Positions 1 through 10,950 of a DNA stretch of 64,000 nt are shown here, in pieces. Each line of letters starts with the position of its first letter. Within the stretch, counting starts at the first letter, position 1. The position numbers and the translations under genes were made by a program. Source of the stretch: Symsagittifera roscoffensis (lineage: Eukaryota; Xenacoelomorpha; Acoela; Convolutidae); the NCBI RefSeq assembly GCF_963678635.1, contig NC_087068.1, positions 51,374,563 through 51,438,562 on the forward strand, in the 5' to 3' direction. The notes below the pieces were generated by a model. The model was given only the letters and a program-made list of their open reading frames with translations. It did no database searches and had not been told where the DNA came from.

Positions 1-2176
1 TATTAATTTTTCTCCAACTCTTTTTTCTAGCAATTTCCGATCAGAACATAAAATCTTCCCCCCGCACAGGACCCCAAGATTTATTAGTAACACATTACGA
101 TTGTGAAGAAAATGAACAAAAAACACTACACAAATATGCAATAAATCAAGTATCACAATGCGAAACAGAACCACAAGCTATAGAAACTACCAATGTAATA
201 GCGACACTCTATTCAAAAGCCCGAGCAACAACAGTTATAGGATATAAAATCACAGCAACATTTTCTGAAAAAAAAGTACATTGTTCACAAGTCTCAAATG
301 GAAATAAAAACCGACTTGACCACGAATCATTTTACCAAAGTAATATCGAACGTTTTACATCTCAACCCCGAAGATTGTAACAACGAGTTACTCAGACTAA
401 ATATCACAAAAAATAAAAACACCGATAGAAAGTTAGTGTATTTCCAAGTTTTTGCAGATTCTGTACATCAAGCAGAACTTGAAAGATATCAAGGACATAT
501 AAAACTAGACAAAAAATACCCATACAACGGCGCACACGGAAGATTAACTTATGAAATACACGATAAACACTGGATACCGCACATTGGTATAAATAACCCA
601 TCAAACTGCAAAGCAGACACAAAAAATAAAGGATATCAAGAAATAATGTTTTTCGATTGGAAAATACAACTTGAAAAAATACAACTCACACGCGATTTAT
701 CTGACAACACAATGATCTATCAAGGAAATAGATTACCTTGTAAAAACGATCAAGGCTATTGTGACCCTACAACACGAACACAAGCAACAATTGTTTGGTT
801 CCCCGAAGACACATGTACAACATTTCAAGTAGCAAAAATACACGCTCGAATGATAAAATTTCACGAAAAATATTTTATACAATCAATTCCATATGATCAA
901 GTAAATCCATCACGAAAACAAAGTACTAATTTTAGAAACATTCACAATATAGAAAATAAATTGACACGTTTTCAAATATATCAGAAACAGAACTTGCATG
1001 TAAATACAGAAACCCACTTCACAAAACACAATACTCCGAAATATTAGTTGAATACGAAAAAGGATTCGACATGACCACTGGAAAAATAAAAATCGACCCA
1101 TATGCCACAAGTCATCCTATAAAAGAAGGAACATCATATATACCAGTTAATTTTCAAAAAAGTAAAGGTCAACCTGGTGGACATCTAAAGCCCCATGACA
1201 CTAGAAGCACACGTTTACAAGAACTATCACTTTGAATAGTACTTATTTCGGTAATATCCACTATGATATTCACTTAGATATGAAATTAGACTACACATTT
1301 AGCCGAATTTTTCAAGAAATGTCACTCTCTGAATTAGAAACACTTCACCAACTATGCGAATTAGAACGAACACAAATCTTACAATCACTTGCACTAGCAG
1401 TATTAAAAATACCCTACGCAGGATATTTACTATCAGGAAATAGATCAAATTTTTTAGACTACGAAGGAAACATTTTATGGTTTTATACCTGTACCAAAAA
1501 AGTATCACTACTATATGTTTTTGAAGATAAACGATGCTATAAATTAATCCCTATCTTTTATAAGAATAAAGTACATTTCGTTGACACACTTTCAAGACGA
1601 ACTTATTTCTGGGATACCGCAGTTCCATGTGGATCAGAAAATAGCCACAATGTAGTACAACTGAACCCTGATGAAGATAAATATTACCTTCTTACCCCAT
1701 ACCCCACATTATTGCAATCACTCAAAAAATTTTCACCAGAAAGCATTAGAGCTATTGCTCGAAACCCAAATATCGACTTACAATCAATTGGAATATATTC
1801 AAAATCCGATATCCAACATCACATTAGAACACAACAAATCCAAGAATTATTAACACAAATGGACACTATACAAAGACCAAAAATTGACCAAAACTTACGC
1901 AAACTTGCCGAAACCGCAGGATTTGCAGATAATTATACACAAGATTATAGCGGATATTTTAAAGACATTAAAGACTATATATATCTAAACGGTGAAAAAT
2001 ACCGGCCACAAGATATCTCACCTATAAATATTTTTAGCTTTGTTACACTAAAAAATGAAATTCTTGATTTTCTAGGATGGCCCTATTACATCTTAGAAAA
2101 GTTGACTATTCTATACGCAATGTTTAACTTTATAGGATTTCTTTTTTCACTTTTAAAAAGAATCTATAACACATGA
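1..2176 (+). pseudogene. env-like: Envelope glycoprotein-like gene of a retroelement, copy 1 (broken, 5' end outside window)
   Basis: The conceptual product resembles envelope glycoproteins carried by BEL/Pao-type retroelements and chuvirus-like viruses (recognised by eye, no search run). Visible blocks are a cysteine-containing N-terminal segment, HWIPHIGINNP near 565-600, GYCDPTTRTQ near 754, WFPEDTC near 796, and a hydrophobic helix near 2080-2160 followed by basic residues, as expected of a membrane anchor. Expected role is membrane fusion and particle entry. The reading frame is interrupted near 345 and near 985 (one base lost against copy 2), and by a stop at ~1233. Intact pieces are 298-1047 and 1232-2176. 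A pyrimidine tract ending in ttctag (12-30) looks like a splice acceptor ahead of the env reading frame. The 3' end overlaps the next ORF by ATGA. Confidence 0.6.
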
Positions 2177-2601
2177 GCTATACACACACACAAGTCAATA
2201 GACAAGCAAGTGTAGCACGCATACTATTTGCAGGATTCTTTGGAATTTTTTCATCATCAATAAACAAAATTCTTTTAGACGCACAAATAAAAGAATACAA
2301 TACAAAAATAGCAACAAGACAGAACACATACGACGAAGAACATAATAATGTAGAAATAACGCCTACAGCACCACAGTTACCACCCCTACCACAAAACCAT
2401 CCATTATCCCTAGTCCCACGAAATTTTCGAAATTTAGCAATAACACATAATCCAATTTTTAGACCAACCATATCACAAAGTCCCATTCAACATATAATGA
2501 CACATCATTCACTAGATGAAAATACATATGAACAAATTATAGAACAACCCCATACCACCGCTTTTCAGTCTCAAAATAATAATTTTTTTAGCCCACGATG
2601 A
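2173..2601 (+). CDS. Accessory ORF of the env element, copy 1 (142 aa, unknown function)
   Basis: I do not recognise this protein. It starts at an ATG that overlaps the env stop as ATGA (2173-2176) and ends with a second ATGA (2598-2601) overlapping the next ORF. The N-terminal ~35 residues contain a short hydrophobic stretch (ARILFAGFFGIFSSSINKIL). The rest is rich in Asn, Gln, Pro and His with no visible catalytic motif. It could be a separate accessory protein made by termination-reinitiation, or the cytoplasmic tail of Env separated by mutation. The exact ATGA geometry at both ends favours a genuine small gene. The second copy (4876-5302) is damaged. Confidence 0.5.
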   Translation: MSYTHTQVNRQASVARILFAGFFGIFSSSINKILLDAQIKEYNTKIATRQNTYDEEHNNVEITPTAPQLPPLPQNHPLSLVPRNFRNLAITHNPIFRPTISQSPIQHIMTHHSLDENTYEQIIEQPHTTAFQSQNNNFFSPR

Positions 2602-3566
2602 GCCGACAACTTGGATCCCTACACCGCTCAAATTCCCACCCAACCAACCTCAACACTCCAATTACAATAATTCCACTTTTTGCTTTCCCGCCACCCGATT
2701 TCCCAAACAGTAATATAACATCAGGCATGAATTCAGACACTAATTCACATATCTCAGTTTTATACTCCATTTCACAACTCAATAACCCTAATATTGAAAC
2801 CCCTGATGAATTTGCAGACTCTGAACCATCTCCATCCAATAATTTTCAAACCAACTCCTCAATTTTTTCAACACCCCCTTTTCAACCAATCCCACCAAAT
2901 AACCCACTCCCATCCATTTCTACACCCTCTTACGCTTCCCAAGTCACCCCAACCTACTCTTCATTTCATTCAGACCGATCATCCAATTCTCCAGATACTC
3001 CCCAAATCTCCCAAGAACTAGACAATTTTATCACCCTACAACAACAACCCTTCCACCTTGACACCCCCACTATAAATCAAATTTCATCCACAATAGAATC
3101 ATCAAACCCACCTACCCATTTTATAACCCATACTCAGGATTATCATACACATGTATATTCTAAAAATATTAATTTTCTCCAACTCTTTTTTCTAGCAATT
3201 TCCGATCAAAACATAAATCCTTCCCCCCGCACAGGACCCCAAGATTTATTACTAACACACTACGATTGTGAAGAAAATGAACAAAAAACACTACACAAAT
3301 ATGCAATAAATCAAGTATCACAATGCGAAACAGAATCACAAGCTATAGAAACTACCAATGTAAAAGCGACACTCTATTCAAAAGCCCGAGCAACAACAGT
3401 TATAGGATATAAATTCACAGCAACATTTTCTGAAAAGAAAGTACATTGTTCACAAGTCTCAAATGGAAATAAAAACCGACTTGACCACGAATCATTTTAC
3501 CTAGTAATATCGAACGACTTTTACATCTCAACCCCGAAGATTGTAAAAACGAGTTACTCAGACTAA
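2598..3566 (+). pseudogene. Chimeric ORF created by the tandem duplication (ORF3 N-terminus fused to env N-terminus)
   Basis: The first ~173 codons equal the Pro/Ser/Thr/Asn-rich N-terminus of the long ORF at 5299-7107. At ~3117 the reading frame crosses the duplication junction and continues in frame into the start region of the second env copy, including a hydrophobic segment (NFLQLFFLAIS) and the Cys-containing env N-terminal block, then stops at 3566 through the env frameshift. The ORF is therefore a duplication artefact in the genome, not an ancestral gene. Any product would carry a low-complexity leader on an env fragment. Confidence 0.7.
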
Positions 3567-4885
3567 ATATCACAAAAAATAAAAACACCGATAAAAATTT
3601 AGTGTATTTCCAAGTTTTTGCAGATTCTGTACATCAAGCAGAACTTGAAAGATATCAAGGACATATAAAACTAGACGAAAAATACCCATACAACGGCGCA
3701 CACGGAAGATTAACTTATGACATACACGATAAACACTGGATACCGCACATTGGTATAAATAACCCATCAAACTGCAAAGCAGACACAAAAAACAAAGGAT
3801 ATCAAGAAATAATGTTTTTCGATTGGAAAATACAACTCGAAAAAATACAACTCACACGCGATTTATCTGACAACACAATGATCTATCAAGGAATTAGATT
3901 ACCTTGTAAAAATGATCAAGGCTATTGTGACCCTACAACACGAACACAAGCAACAATTGTTTGGTTCCCCGAAGACACATGTACAACATTTCAAGTAGCA
4001 AAAATACACGCTCGAATGATAAATTTTCACGAAAAATATTTTATACAATCAATTCCATATGATCAAGTAAATCCATCACGAAAACAAAGTACTAATTTTA
4101 GAAACATTCACTATATAGAAAATAAATTGACACGTTTTCAAATATATCAAGAAACAGAACTTGCATGTAAATACAGAAACCCACTTCACAAAACACAATA
4201 CTCCGAAATATTAGTTGAATACGAAAAAGGATTCGACATGACCACTGGAAAAATAAAAATCGACCCATATGCCACAAGTCATCCTATAAACGAAGGAACA
4301 TCATATATACCAGTTATTTTTCAAAAAAGTAAAGGTCAACCTAGTGGACATCTAAAGCCCCATCACACTAGAAGCACACGTTTACAAGAACTATCACTAA
4401 TGAATAGTACTTATCAGAAAGCCTTCAGAATAGTTTCACCAGAAAGCATTAGAGCTATTGCTCGAAACCCAAATATCGACTTACAATCAATTGGAATATA
4501 CTCAAAATCCGATATTCAACATCACATTAGAACACAACAATTCCAAGAATTATTAACACAAATGGACACTATACAAAGACAATAAATTGACCAAAACTTA
4601 CGCAAACTTGCCAAAACCGCAGGATTTGCAGATATTTATACACAAGATTATAGCGGATATTTTAAAGACATTAAAGATTATATATATCAAAACGGTGAAA
4701 AGTACCGACCACAAGATATCTCACCTATAAATATTTTTAGCTTTGTTACACTAAAAAATGAAATTCTTGATTTTCTAGGATGGCCCTATTACATCTTAGA
4801 AAAGTTGACTATTCTATACGCAATGTTTAACTTTATAGGATTTCTTTTTTCACTTTTAAAAGGAATCTATAACACATGTGCTATA
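3118..4885 (+). pseudogene. env-like: Envelope glycoprotein-like gene, copy 2 (internally deleted, frameshifted)
   Basis: This is the second copy of the env-like gene. The longest open piece (3602-4585) retains the central Cys-rich blocks (HWIPHIGINNP, GYCDPTTRTQ, WFPEDTC) in frame. The copy shares the frame interruption near 3510 with copy 1, has lost ~480 bp that encode the WDTAVPCGS region in copy 1, and gains a stop at 4583-4585. The membrane-anchor segment persists downstream (near 4770-4860) but out of continuity. A pyrimidine tract plus ttctag at 3177-3195 repeats the acceptor-like signal seen at the start of copy 1. Not expected to be functional. Confidence 0.6.
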
Positions 4886-5302
4886 CACACACAAGTCAAT
4901 AGACAAGCAAGTGTAGCACGCATACTATTTGCATGATTCTTTGGAATTTTTTCATCATCAATAAACAAAATTCTTTTAGACGCACAAATAAAAGAATACA
5001 ATACAAAAATAGCAACAAGACAGAACACATACGACGAAGAACATAATAATGTAGAAATAACGCCTACAGCACCACAGTTACCACCCCTACCACAAAACCA
5101 TCCATTATCCCTAGTCCCACGAAATTTTCGAAATTTAGCAATAACACATAATCCAATTTTTAGACCAACCATATCACAAAGTCCCATTCAACATATAATG
5201 ACACATCATTCACTAGATGAAAATACATATGAACAAATTATAGAACAACCCCATACCACCGCTTTTCAGTCTCAAAATAATAATTTTTTTAGCCCACGAT
5301 GA
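4876..5302 (+). pseudogene. Accessory ORF of the env element, copy 2 (broken)
   Basis: Second copy of the 142-aa accessory ORF. Its start context has changed from ATGAGC to ATGTGC, so the ATGA overlap with env is lost. Two bases of the early CA repeat are missing, shifting the frame, and a TGA occurs at 4934-4936. Beyond that the sequence is nearly identical to copy 1, and the downstream ATGA overlap (5299-5302) with the long ORF is kept. Confidence 0.7.
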
Positions 5303-7107
5303 GCCGACAACTTGGATCCCTACACCGCTCAAATTCCCACCCAACCAACCTCAACACTCCAATTACAATAATTCCACTTTTTGCTTTCCCGCCACCCAAT
5401 TTCCCAACCAGTAATATAACATCAGGCATGAATTCAGACACTAATTCACATATCTCAGTTTTATACTCCATTTCACAACTCAATAACCCTAATATTGAAA
5501 CCCCTGATGAATTTGCAGACTCTGAACCATCTCCATCCAATAATTTTCAAACCAACTCCTCAATTTTTTCAACACCCCCTTTTCAACCAATCCCACCAAA
5601 TAACCCACTCCCATCCATTTCTACACCCTCTTACGCTTCCCAAGTCACCCCAACCTACTCTTCATTTCATTCAGACCGATCATCCAATTCTCCAGATACT
5701 CCCCAAATCTCCCAAGAACTAGACAATTTTATCACCCTACTACAACAACCCTTCCACCTTGACACCCCCACTATAAATCAAATTTCATCCACAATAGAAT
5801 CATCAAACCCACCTACCCCTACACCCTCTTCAGCTTATACCGCATCATTAGCACCATCATCCACACCCACCGAATCATCAAATAGCACTAATAGAGCTTA
5901 TCGCACTTTCAAAAGAAAATTCCCAAACCATCCATTTCCAACAAAACCAGGAACAGCCCGTGAATATATTAATCATCCAAGTCACACTAACACAAAAGAT
6001 TTTCTAGCAATCACCTTACCTTCATTTCCACAGTATACTTTAAACACCCCTCATGACACTAACGACACACGAAGCTTTGTAGATGAACATATTTTAATGC
6101 CTACACTTCATTGGACATCATTTTATCATTTTACTAATTCCCTTTGCCTACCATTATCTAATACTCATATCGATATAGAAAGAAATCAAGATATGCTATA
6201 CCGACTCACCACACTACTAACACATAGACAATTTACTTATATAGGATATAAAAAGTCACTAAAAACATACACTGCACCCCGAGCTAACGAATATACGCTA
6301 GAATATTACAATCATAACATCATCCGAGCAAACCAAGACAAATTTTTAGATGATGATTGCTTCGCTAACCCACAAATCACAGAAAAATTCTTCATCAAAA
6401 CACCATATGTATTTACACTCAATATATTTGATCGCAAATTCGACCACGTCATTTCTGAAGCACTAACCGACATGCAAGCTTACGAAAGTTTTAAAGAAAG
6501 ATTTCAATTATTTTCACTAACTTTCAATTTCCTAGCACCACATGAACGCGATTTGCACTGCTCACACGACATTAAGTTACGCACTAAACAAACCCACACA
6601 TATACATATTTTCGTTTCATACAAAATCATTTTGATCTCCACACTCCATCAAGACAACCACACCACCGTTTTCAGTTTATTAACTTTAAATACACTTCAC
6701 CATTTTTTCTTAACTTCACATATTGCATCAAAGATACTAACTTTCACGGTATTCTTCGCAATTATGATCCCATAACCCAAATGTATATATTTTGTCCCAT
6801 CACGAAGACCCTTAACGCAGAAGAATCCAGACCCTTCCTTATCCCACATGAATTTATTCAACCTATAGAAATCCCAATATTAGAATTCATCCACAACACT
6901 AAATACAATCACAAATTATATAATCTCATTCAAAACACACCTTATGAGTTTGCAGTTGGCACTGAAGAACTAAAAACTATTAAAGCACTTAAATTGCTTT
7001 GGCCACTGCTTCAAACTAAAAACATCATTCGCATACTAGCAAAATTACTAACAAACTCCGACATAATACACGACATCTTCCCCCACGGTTTTTTACCCGA
7101 CGACTAA
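5299..7107 (+). CDS. Long accessory ORF downstream of env (602 aa, unknown)
   Basis: I do not recognise this protein. The ATG overlaps the stop of the preceding accessory ORF as ATGA. Residues 1-~200 are low-complexity and rich in Pro, Ser, Thr and Asn. After a basic patch (FKRKFPNHPF) residues ~230-602 look like a folded, Phe/Tyr/His-rich domain with no motif I can assign. No protease, polymerase, integrase or zinc-knuckle signature is visible, and no signal peptide or convincing membrane helix. Retroelements with env seldom carry such a large ORF after it. Two full-length-compatible copies of its N-terminus (here and at 2598) are nearly identical, and the frame is intact for 1.8 kb in AT-rich DNA, which suggests recent selection or recent insertion. 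A consensus splice donor follows the stop by two bases. Confidence 0.6.
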   Translation: MSRQLGSLHRSNSHPTNLNTPITIIPLFAFPPPNFPTSNITSGMNSDTNSHISVLYSISQLNNPNIETPDEFADSEPSPSNNFQTNSSIFSTPPFQPIPPNNPLPSISTPSYASQVTPTYSSFHSDRSSNSPDTPQISQELDNFITLLQQPFHLDTPTINQISSTIESSNPPTPTPSSAYTASLAPSSTPTESSNSTNRAYRTFKRKFPNHPFPTKPGTAREYINHPSHTNTKDFLAITLPSFPQYTLNTPHDTNDTRSFVDEHILMPTLHWTSFYHFTNSLCLPLSNTHIDIERNQDMLYRLTTLLTHRQFTYIGYKKSLKTYTAPRANEYTLEYYNHNIIRANQDKFLDDDCFANPQITEKFFIKTPYVFTLNIFDRKFDHVISEALTDMQAYESFKERFQLFSLTFNFLAPHERDLHCSHDIKLRTKQTHTYTYFRFIQNHFDLHTPSRQPHHRFQFINFKYTSPFFLNFTYCIKDTNFHGILRNYDPITQMYIFCPITKTLNAEESRPFLIPHEFIQPIEIPILEFIHNTKYNHKLYNLIQNTPYEFAVGTEELKTIKALKLLWPLLQTKNIIRILAKLLTNSDIIHDIFPHGFLPDD

Positions 7108-8023
7108 CAGGTAAGTATAAATTATACATATTCTTCACTAATAAATTCAAATTAAAACTAACCATTTCTTATCCATGTCTCATTTAGATTTTTAGCCTTC
7201 ATCCCACGATCATCTGCAAAAAATACAAAAGAAAAATAAAAAATAGAAAACTTCTTCAAATTCTTCTAAACTCTCTAATATTTTGCACTAGATAAAAAAA
7301 ATAAAATTCATACCAATGTAGTAAATTCATTTATAAATTGTTTCCCAAAAGCAGTAAATTTAGTAATGATGAAAATTTGTAACTTAATTTTTCCCTAAAA
7401 CTAGCAGTAAAATTAAAATTCTATGTAGTAAATTGATAAGACGAAAATGCAGTACTAACTTTTTGATATTTTCATTCACTCGCACAAGAATTCTATCCAA
7501 ACTCGCACAGCTCGCCCACGAAGAATTGTTTAAATAATGAATTTCAGTTTCAAGTTTTCACACTCAACAACTCTAACACACGATAACAAGTTTCAAACTT
7601 TCCTTTAACCCGGTTGGAAAAGAATTATATACTAAACAAAACTAACCAACGCAGCTTACTAAACACCACAACACATAGAATAACAGCATGACTAAGAAAA
7701 CAAAACCAACGGTACCCAAACCGGATTAACCCAGTTTAAAACTGGATAGTTTATCCTTTTGAAGACTATCATAAAGTCTAAAAAAGAAAAAATAAAACAC
7801 AAAAAAATCGAAAGACAAACCCATACCAAAAACAATTTGATTTTTGAAAAAAGGACACAACCAACGAAACATAAGAAAAACCACCACAAACCCGACATCA
7901 AACGTTATCATATAACAGGACCTCTCACAGAAACCGCAGAGAGGACGTCCTGAGCATGCTCTATAGCCGGCCTAACCCACCGCGCTACATCCACGCTTTG
8001 TGACCACACTTCTATTTTTAATT

Positions 8024-8048
8024 AGAGTTACTCAAGGGGAGTAACTCT
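8024..8048. other. Perfect 10-bp inverted repeat, 5-nt loop
   Basis: AGAGTTACTC, loop aaggg, GAGTAACTCT. It lies in the non-coding tail of the env element. Function unknown. Confidence 0.6.
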
Positions 8049-8773
8049 TCAAAATAACCGAACTAAAACAAAAAGCTTTTGTGAAAACAACTAACCAAAA
8101 TCATAATTAAAACACTGAACTAATAAAAATTTTATAAAATGTAAATAATACCTTGCAGTATATAGATCAGCATACAACACCAAAGACGAACATCCAAAGA
8201 CAAAATGACCCCTCTACACTCGAAAAAGAATGGCCAACCACAACCGATATGCCGTCCACAATCACAACTCAAAGGATTTAGAGTACGACGTGACTTCGCA
8301 GAAAAGGACTTCATTGAACTAGACCAATGACCACCTCGATGTTCAAGTATACGTACAGATCCGAGTAACCAGGCATCCCCTCCACGCACAATCTCCACGC
8401 CATTTCCAGACAAGGTCGAACACAAAAGAAGTTCTCTACATGAAACAGAAAAACCTGTCATAGCAAACCATTCTTAAATCAGATTGATTTCGTTGTTACA
8501 AGAAAACACAACGATTGATATCTACCATTCCAGCGTCCTGGAACTTCTCTAACAAGAGAACCCAGAAGAATATGATGTTCGCCAAATACCAACGTCCATC
8601 ATCCATCCTTTGAATTGCAGAAAGACAATTCTAAAAAACTCTGTAAAACCCGGATGGGTGGAACCTGATCTAAACTACATTTTATGATTGGATAAATTAG
8701 ATATTTTACCACTGTAAAGTATTTAATATTAACCAATCATGATCCATCTAACTAACAACCCACTTATTTGTAA

Positions 8774-8801
8774 GTGCTGAAATTACTTGTAATTTCAGCA
8801 C
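8774..8801. other. Perfect 11-bp inverted repeat, 6-nt loop
   Basis: GTGCTGAAATT, loop acttgt, AATTTCAGCAC. It lies just before a compositionally distinct stretch that could be an LTR. Function unknown. Confidence 0.6.
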
Positions 8802-9180
8802 CAGAGAGATTTGAATTTAACTTAAAATTAGTTGCCTCTCCAAGAGAACTTCAGCAGCCGCAATAAACCAGTATACCCTAGATCTATTGAGCCTAGCAGA
8901 GACTAGTTAAACAACCTGAGACTAGATAGTATAAGAGTAAGATTAGGATCGGTATTAGACTAAGAAGTTGCACGAATCTATCCGGCCGAAAATAAGATAG
9001 CGTGACGAGCAGACGGTGTACCCTATCCGAAATTACTTTATGAGTTAACCACTTCGGTTCTAACTCATTCTGATCAGCCGCTTACGCGTTATTGTCACGA
9101 GATATATCGCGTGTAATAGATCCTAAGTTAAAAACAGATAAGCCCCCCTATTACTTTCGCAATGCATAAATTATAATTCA

Positions 9181-10854
9181 TCACTCAATTTTCTACGCGG
9201 TTCTAGGGAAATATTCTGGAAAGGTTTGCATTCTCAAAACAATTAACGCAAAATATTGAAAGGTTGCCACGGTAATGAAACAGTAAATGTGCGCAAATTG
9301 TCTTCAACTGTCTTTTTTAGAATCAATTTTCTTGCGCTGAGCGAATGAAAAAATAATTTAAAAGAGTATTTTGAAACAATTCATTTCTGCTTCAGAAAGT
9401 TATACATTAGTTATATTCAGACTCTTTTTGGGCCAAATATCGATACAACAATTCAATGAAAAAGTATGCATTTGTTTACAACTTTTTTTCATGGTTTGAT
9501 AGTCGACTAATTCTAGATACAATCTGTAAGAAAATAAATTTAAATTAGGTAGAATGAAAATCGGTATGTAACCTTTTTCACCTAACTTTTTTTACAAATC
9601 CGAAAATGAATTCAAAAATGTGCCAAAATAGATTTAAAATCAGTTTAGATCGAGTGAATTTTAAGCAACATTTTTGGCTCTTACAAAATTTTTTTGAAAT
9701 TAATTTAAAAAGGTTTTCCAGGTTTTTGTAACAGAATTTGTATAAAAGTGATTGCATACGTTTCTTGTCAGTTTTGGGCATGCTCGTACGGTGTCATGTT
9801 ACTCAGCCAAAGTATGAACCTGCTGTCACAAGAACCAGCCAAAAATATTAAACTTTTACTTAAAATTTATATAACAGTTTATAGAATACTTCGGTATATC
9901 ATGCAATCTTCATTCAAATGGCTTAGTTTTTGACCAAAATAAACAATTTGAAGCACAACTTCCTCTCAAGGATCGAGTTGCTCGACTAGTTTTTTGACTT
10001 TGAAAGTCGGGCAAGTGCTTTTGCGACTGCCATTCCGCGTTCGAGGAGCAATTTTAATTTGAGCACAAACTCGTAGCATGCCCGATTTTGGCCGAGCGAG
10101 TCACAACATATCCAATTTTGGCCGAGAAAGGCAATAAACAGGTCAAAAAACAGTTCGAGCGCAGCCGAAACATAGGTCGTGCACAACATAATGTTTTCAA
10201 GGTTTTAATTAGAGTTAAATTGGAAATTGAGCAAAAAAACTCTGCGGAGAAAATTTCACGGCAATCAATCTCACGCAAACCACGACAATCAATCTCTCGA
10301 TTTAGGGGAATCCTGTAATTTATGGAAATTTAAAGATTCCTGTGGCAAAAATTACTTTCTACCCAAAACTGTAACTGTCGGTTTTCTCATCCACAGCTTC
10401 AGTCCAGATTTCTAAAGATAATAAAAGCAAATTTGGAAACTCAACTTGAAAAAAAAAATGTTTTTGATGGAGCAGTTTTGCCTTCCACAGGTTTTTATAG
10501 TTTATTTTGGAATCAGGCTTCATCACAAAAAATCAACTGAGAAGGAAGCATTACGATTTTTGTCAATTTACTCTAGTTATCTGATAGTAAAAAATTGATA
10601 CATAAGTATTGATACATAAATCACACAGTGCAACACCCATTTTTGGTCGAGAAAGTTGAAATTTACCAAAAATTGGTCGAGACGTTCGAAACAAACAAAT
10701 TTTTGGCCGAGAATGTTGAAACATAAAACGAACACCTCGAGCCGAGCTGATTTAAAAACTTTGCGTTGTTTTTGCTCGTTTATACTTCGGCTGTTTGTCA
10801 CGTCTAGTGTTTAAGGTACTTTAAAAATCACAACTCAGTTGCACCAGGTTCAAA
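9181..10854. other. Gene-free AT-rich stretch with degenerate GGCCGAG/GGTCGAG repeats
   Basis: No coding region is supported. At 10060-10160 and 10635-10745 short units of the form TTTTGGTCGAGAAAGTTGAAA recur; these are the reverse complement of the repeat family seen at 45965-46525. The remainder is unstructured AT-rich sequence. Confidence 0.5.
10635..10745 (-). repeat. Degenerate ~30-bp TCGACC-type repeat array (reverse orientation)
   Basis: Three consecutive units share TTTTGGTCGAGAAAGTTGAAA or close variants (GGTCGAGACGTTCGAAAC, GGCCGAGAATGTTGAAAC) spaced 30-36 bp apart. Read on the minus strand the unit is GTTTCGACTTTCTCGACCAAA, matching the arrays at 45965-46525 and 54300-55680. Confidence 0.55.
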
Positions 10855-10950
10855 ATGTTATCATCATCAACCAGCGCAGCGTCTGAGGGATGTCGATTTG
10901 GAAACTACCGAAGAGATGGAATGGACCGCACACTTTTGTACCTCAGCTGG
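10855..10950 (+). CDS. Probable first coding exon of the GPCR gene
   Basis: ATG in context caaaATG opens 32 codons with no stop and runs to TGG|GTAAGA, a good splice donor. The exon ends in phase 0, which agrees with the phase-0 exon at 22734-22844. It encodes an extracellular N-terminal segment (SEGCRFGNYRRDGMDRTLLY). No signal peptide is apparent. Assignment to the GPCR rests on phase, strand and order only; the intron would be 11.8 kb and contains the BEL/Pao insertion. Confidence 0.4.

Larger units (their letters stand above)
1..5820 (+). repeat. Imperfect tandem duplication of an env-containing element segment
   Basis: Bases 1 onward match bases ~3166 onward almost base for base. The first copy runs to ~3117, where it switches abruptly to sequence lying upstream of base 1 in the unit (3118-3165); the second copy continues past 5817 into sequence the first copy lacks. 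The second copy has lost about 480 bp relative to the first (first-copy ~1244-1725, replaced by about 20 unrelated bases near 4414-4433). Both copies carry small independent lesions, so the duplication is not an assembly echo of one sequence. It places an env-like gene twice in the same orientation with accessory ORFs after each. Confidence 0.9.
7108..9180 (+). other. Non-coding tail after the env-element ORFs
   Basis: No supported gene. It begins with CAG|GTAAGT (7109-7117), a textbook splice donor right after the ORF3 stop. Pyrimidine-rich sequence ending atttttag near 7195 could be its acceptor. Two perfect hairpins lie at 8024-8048 and 8774-8801, and an AATAAA near 8863. Composition becomes less AT-rich from ~8820 to 9150, as LTRs often are, but the second LTR needed to prove this is not in the window. 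A tRNA-like stretch on the minus strand is discussed under findings. Confidence 0.4.

Noticed and set aside
404..622. 72-aa antisense frame in the env gene (repeated at 3570-3788)
   Set aside because: Exact antisense shadow of the env coding strand; repeated only because the region is duplicated.
8132..8461. 109-aa minus-strand open frame
   Set aside because: Composition looks like translated non-coding DNA; no motif, no plausible gene neighbours, lies in the element tail.
8769..9166. Possible 3' LTR of the env element (TGTAAGTGC ... AATGCA)
   Set aside because: Composition and an AATAAA fit, but there is no second copy in the window, no polypurine tract before it, and the ends were chosen only to be TG...CA.
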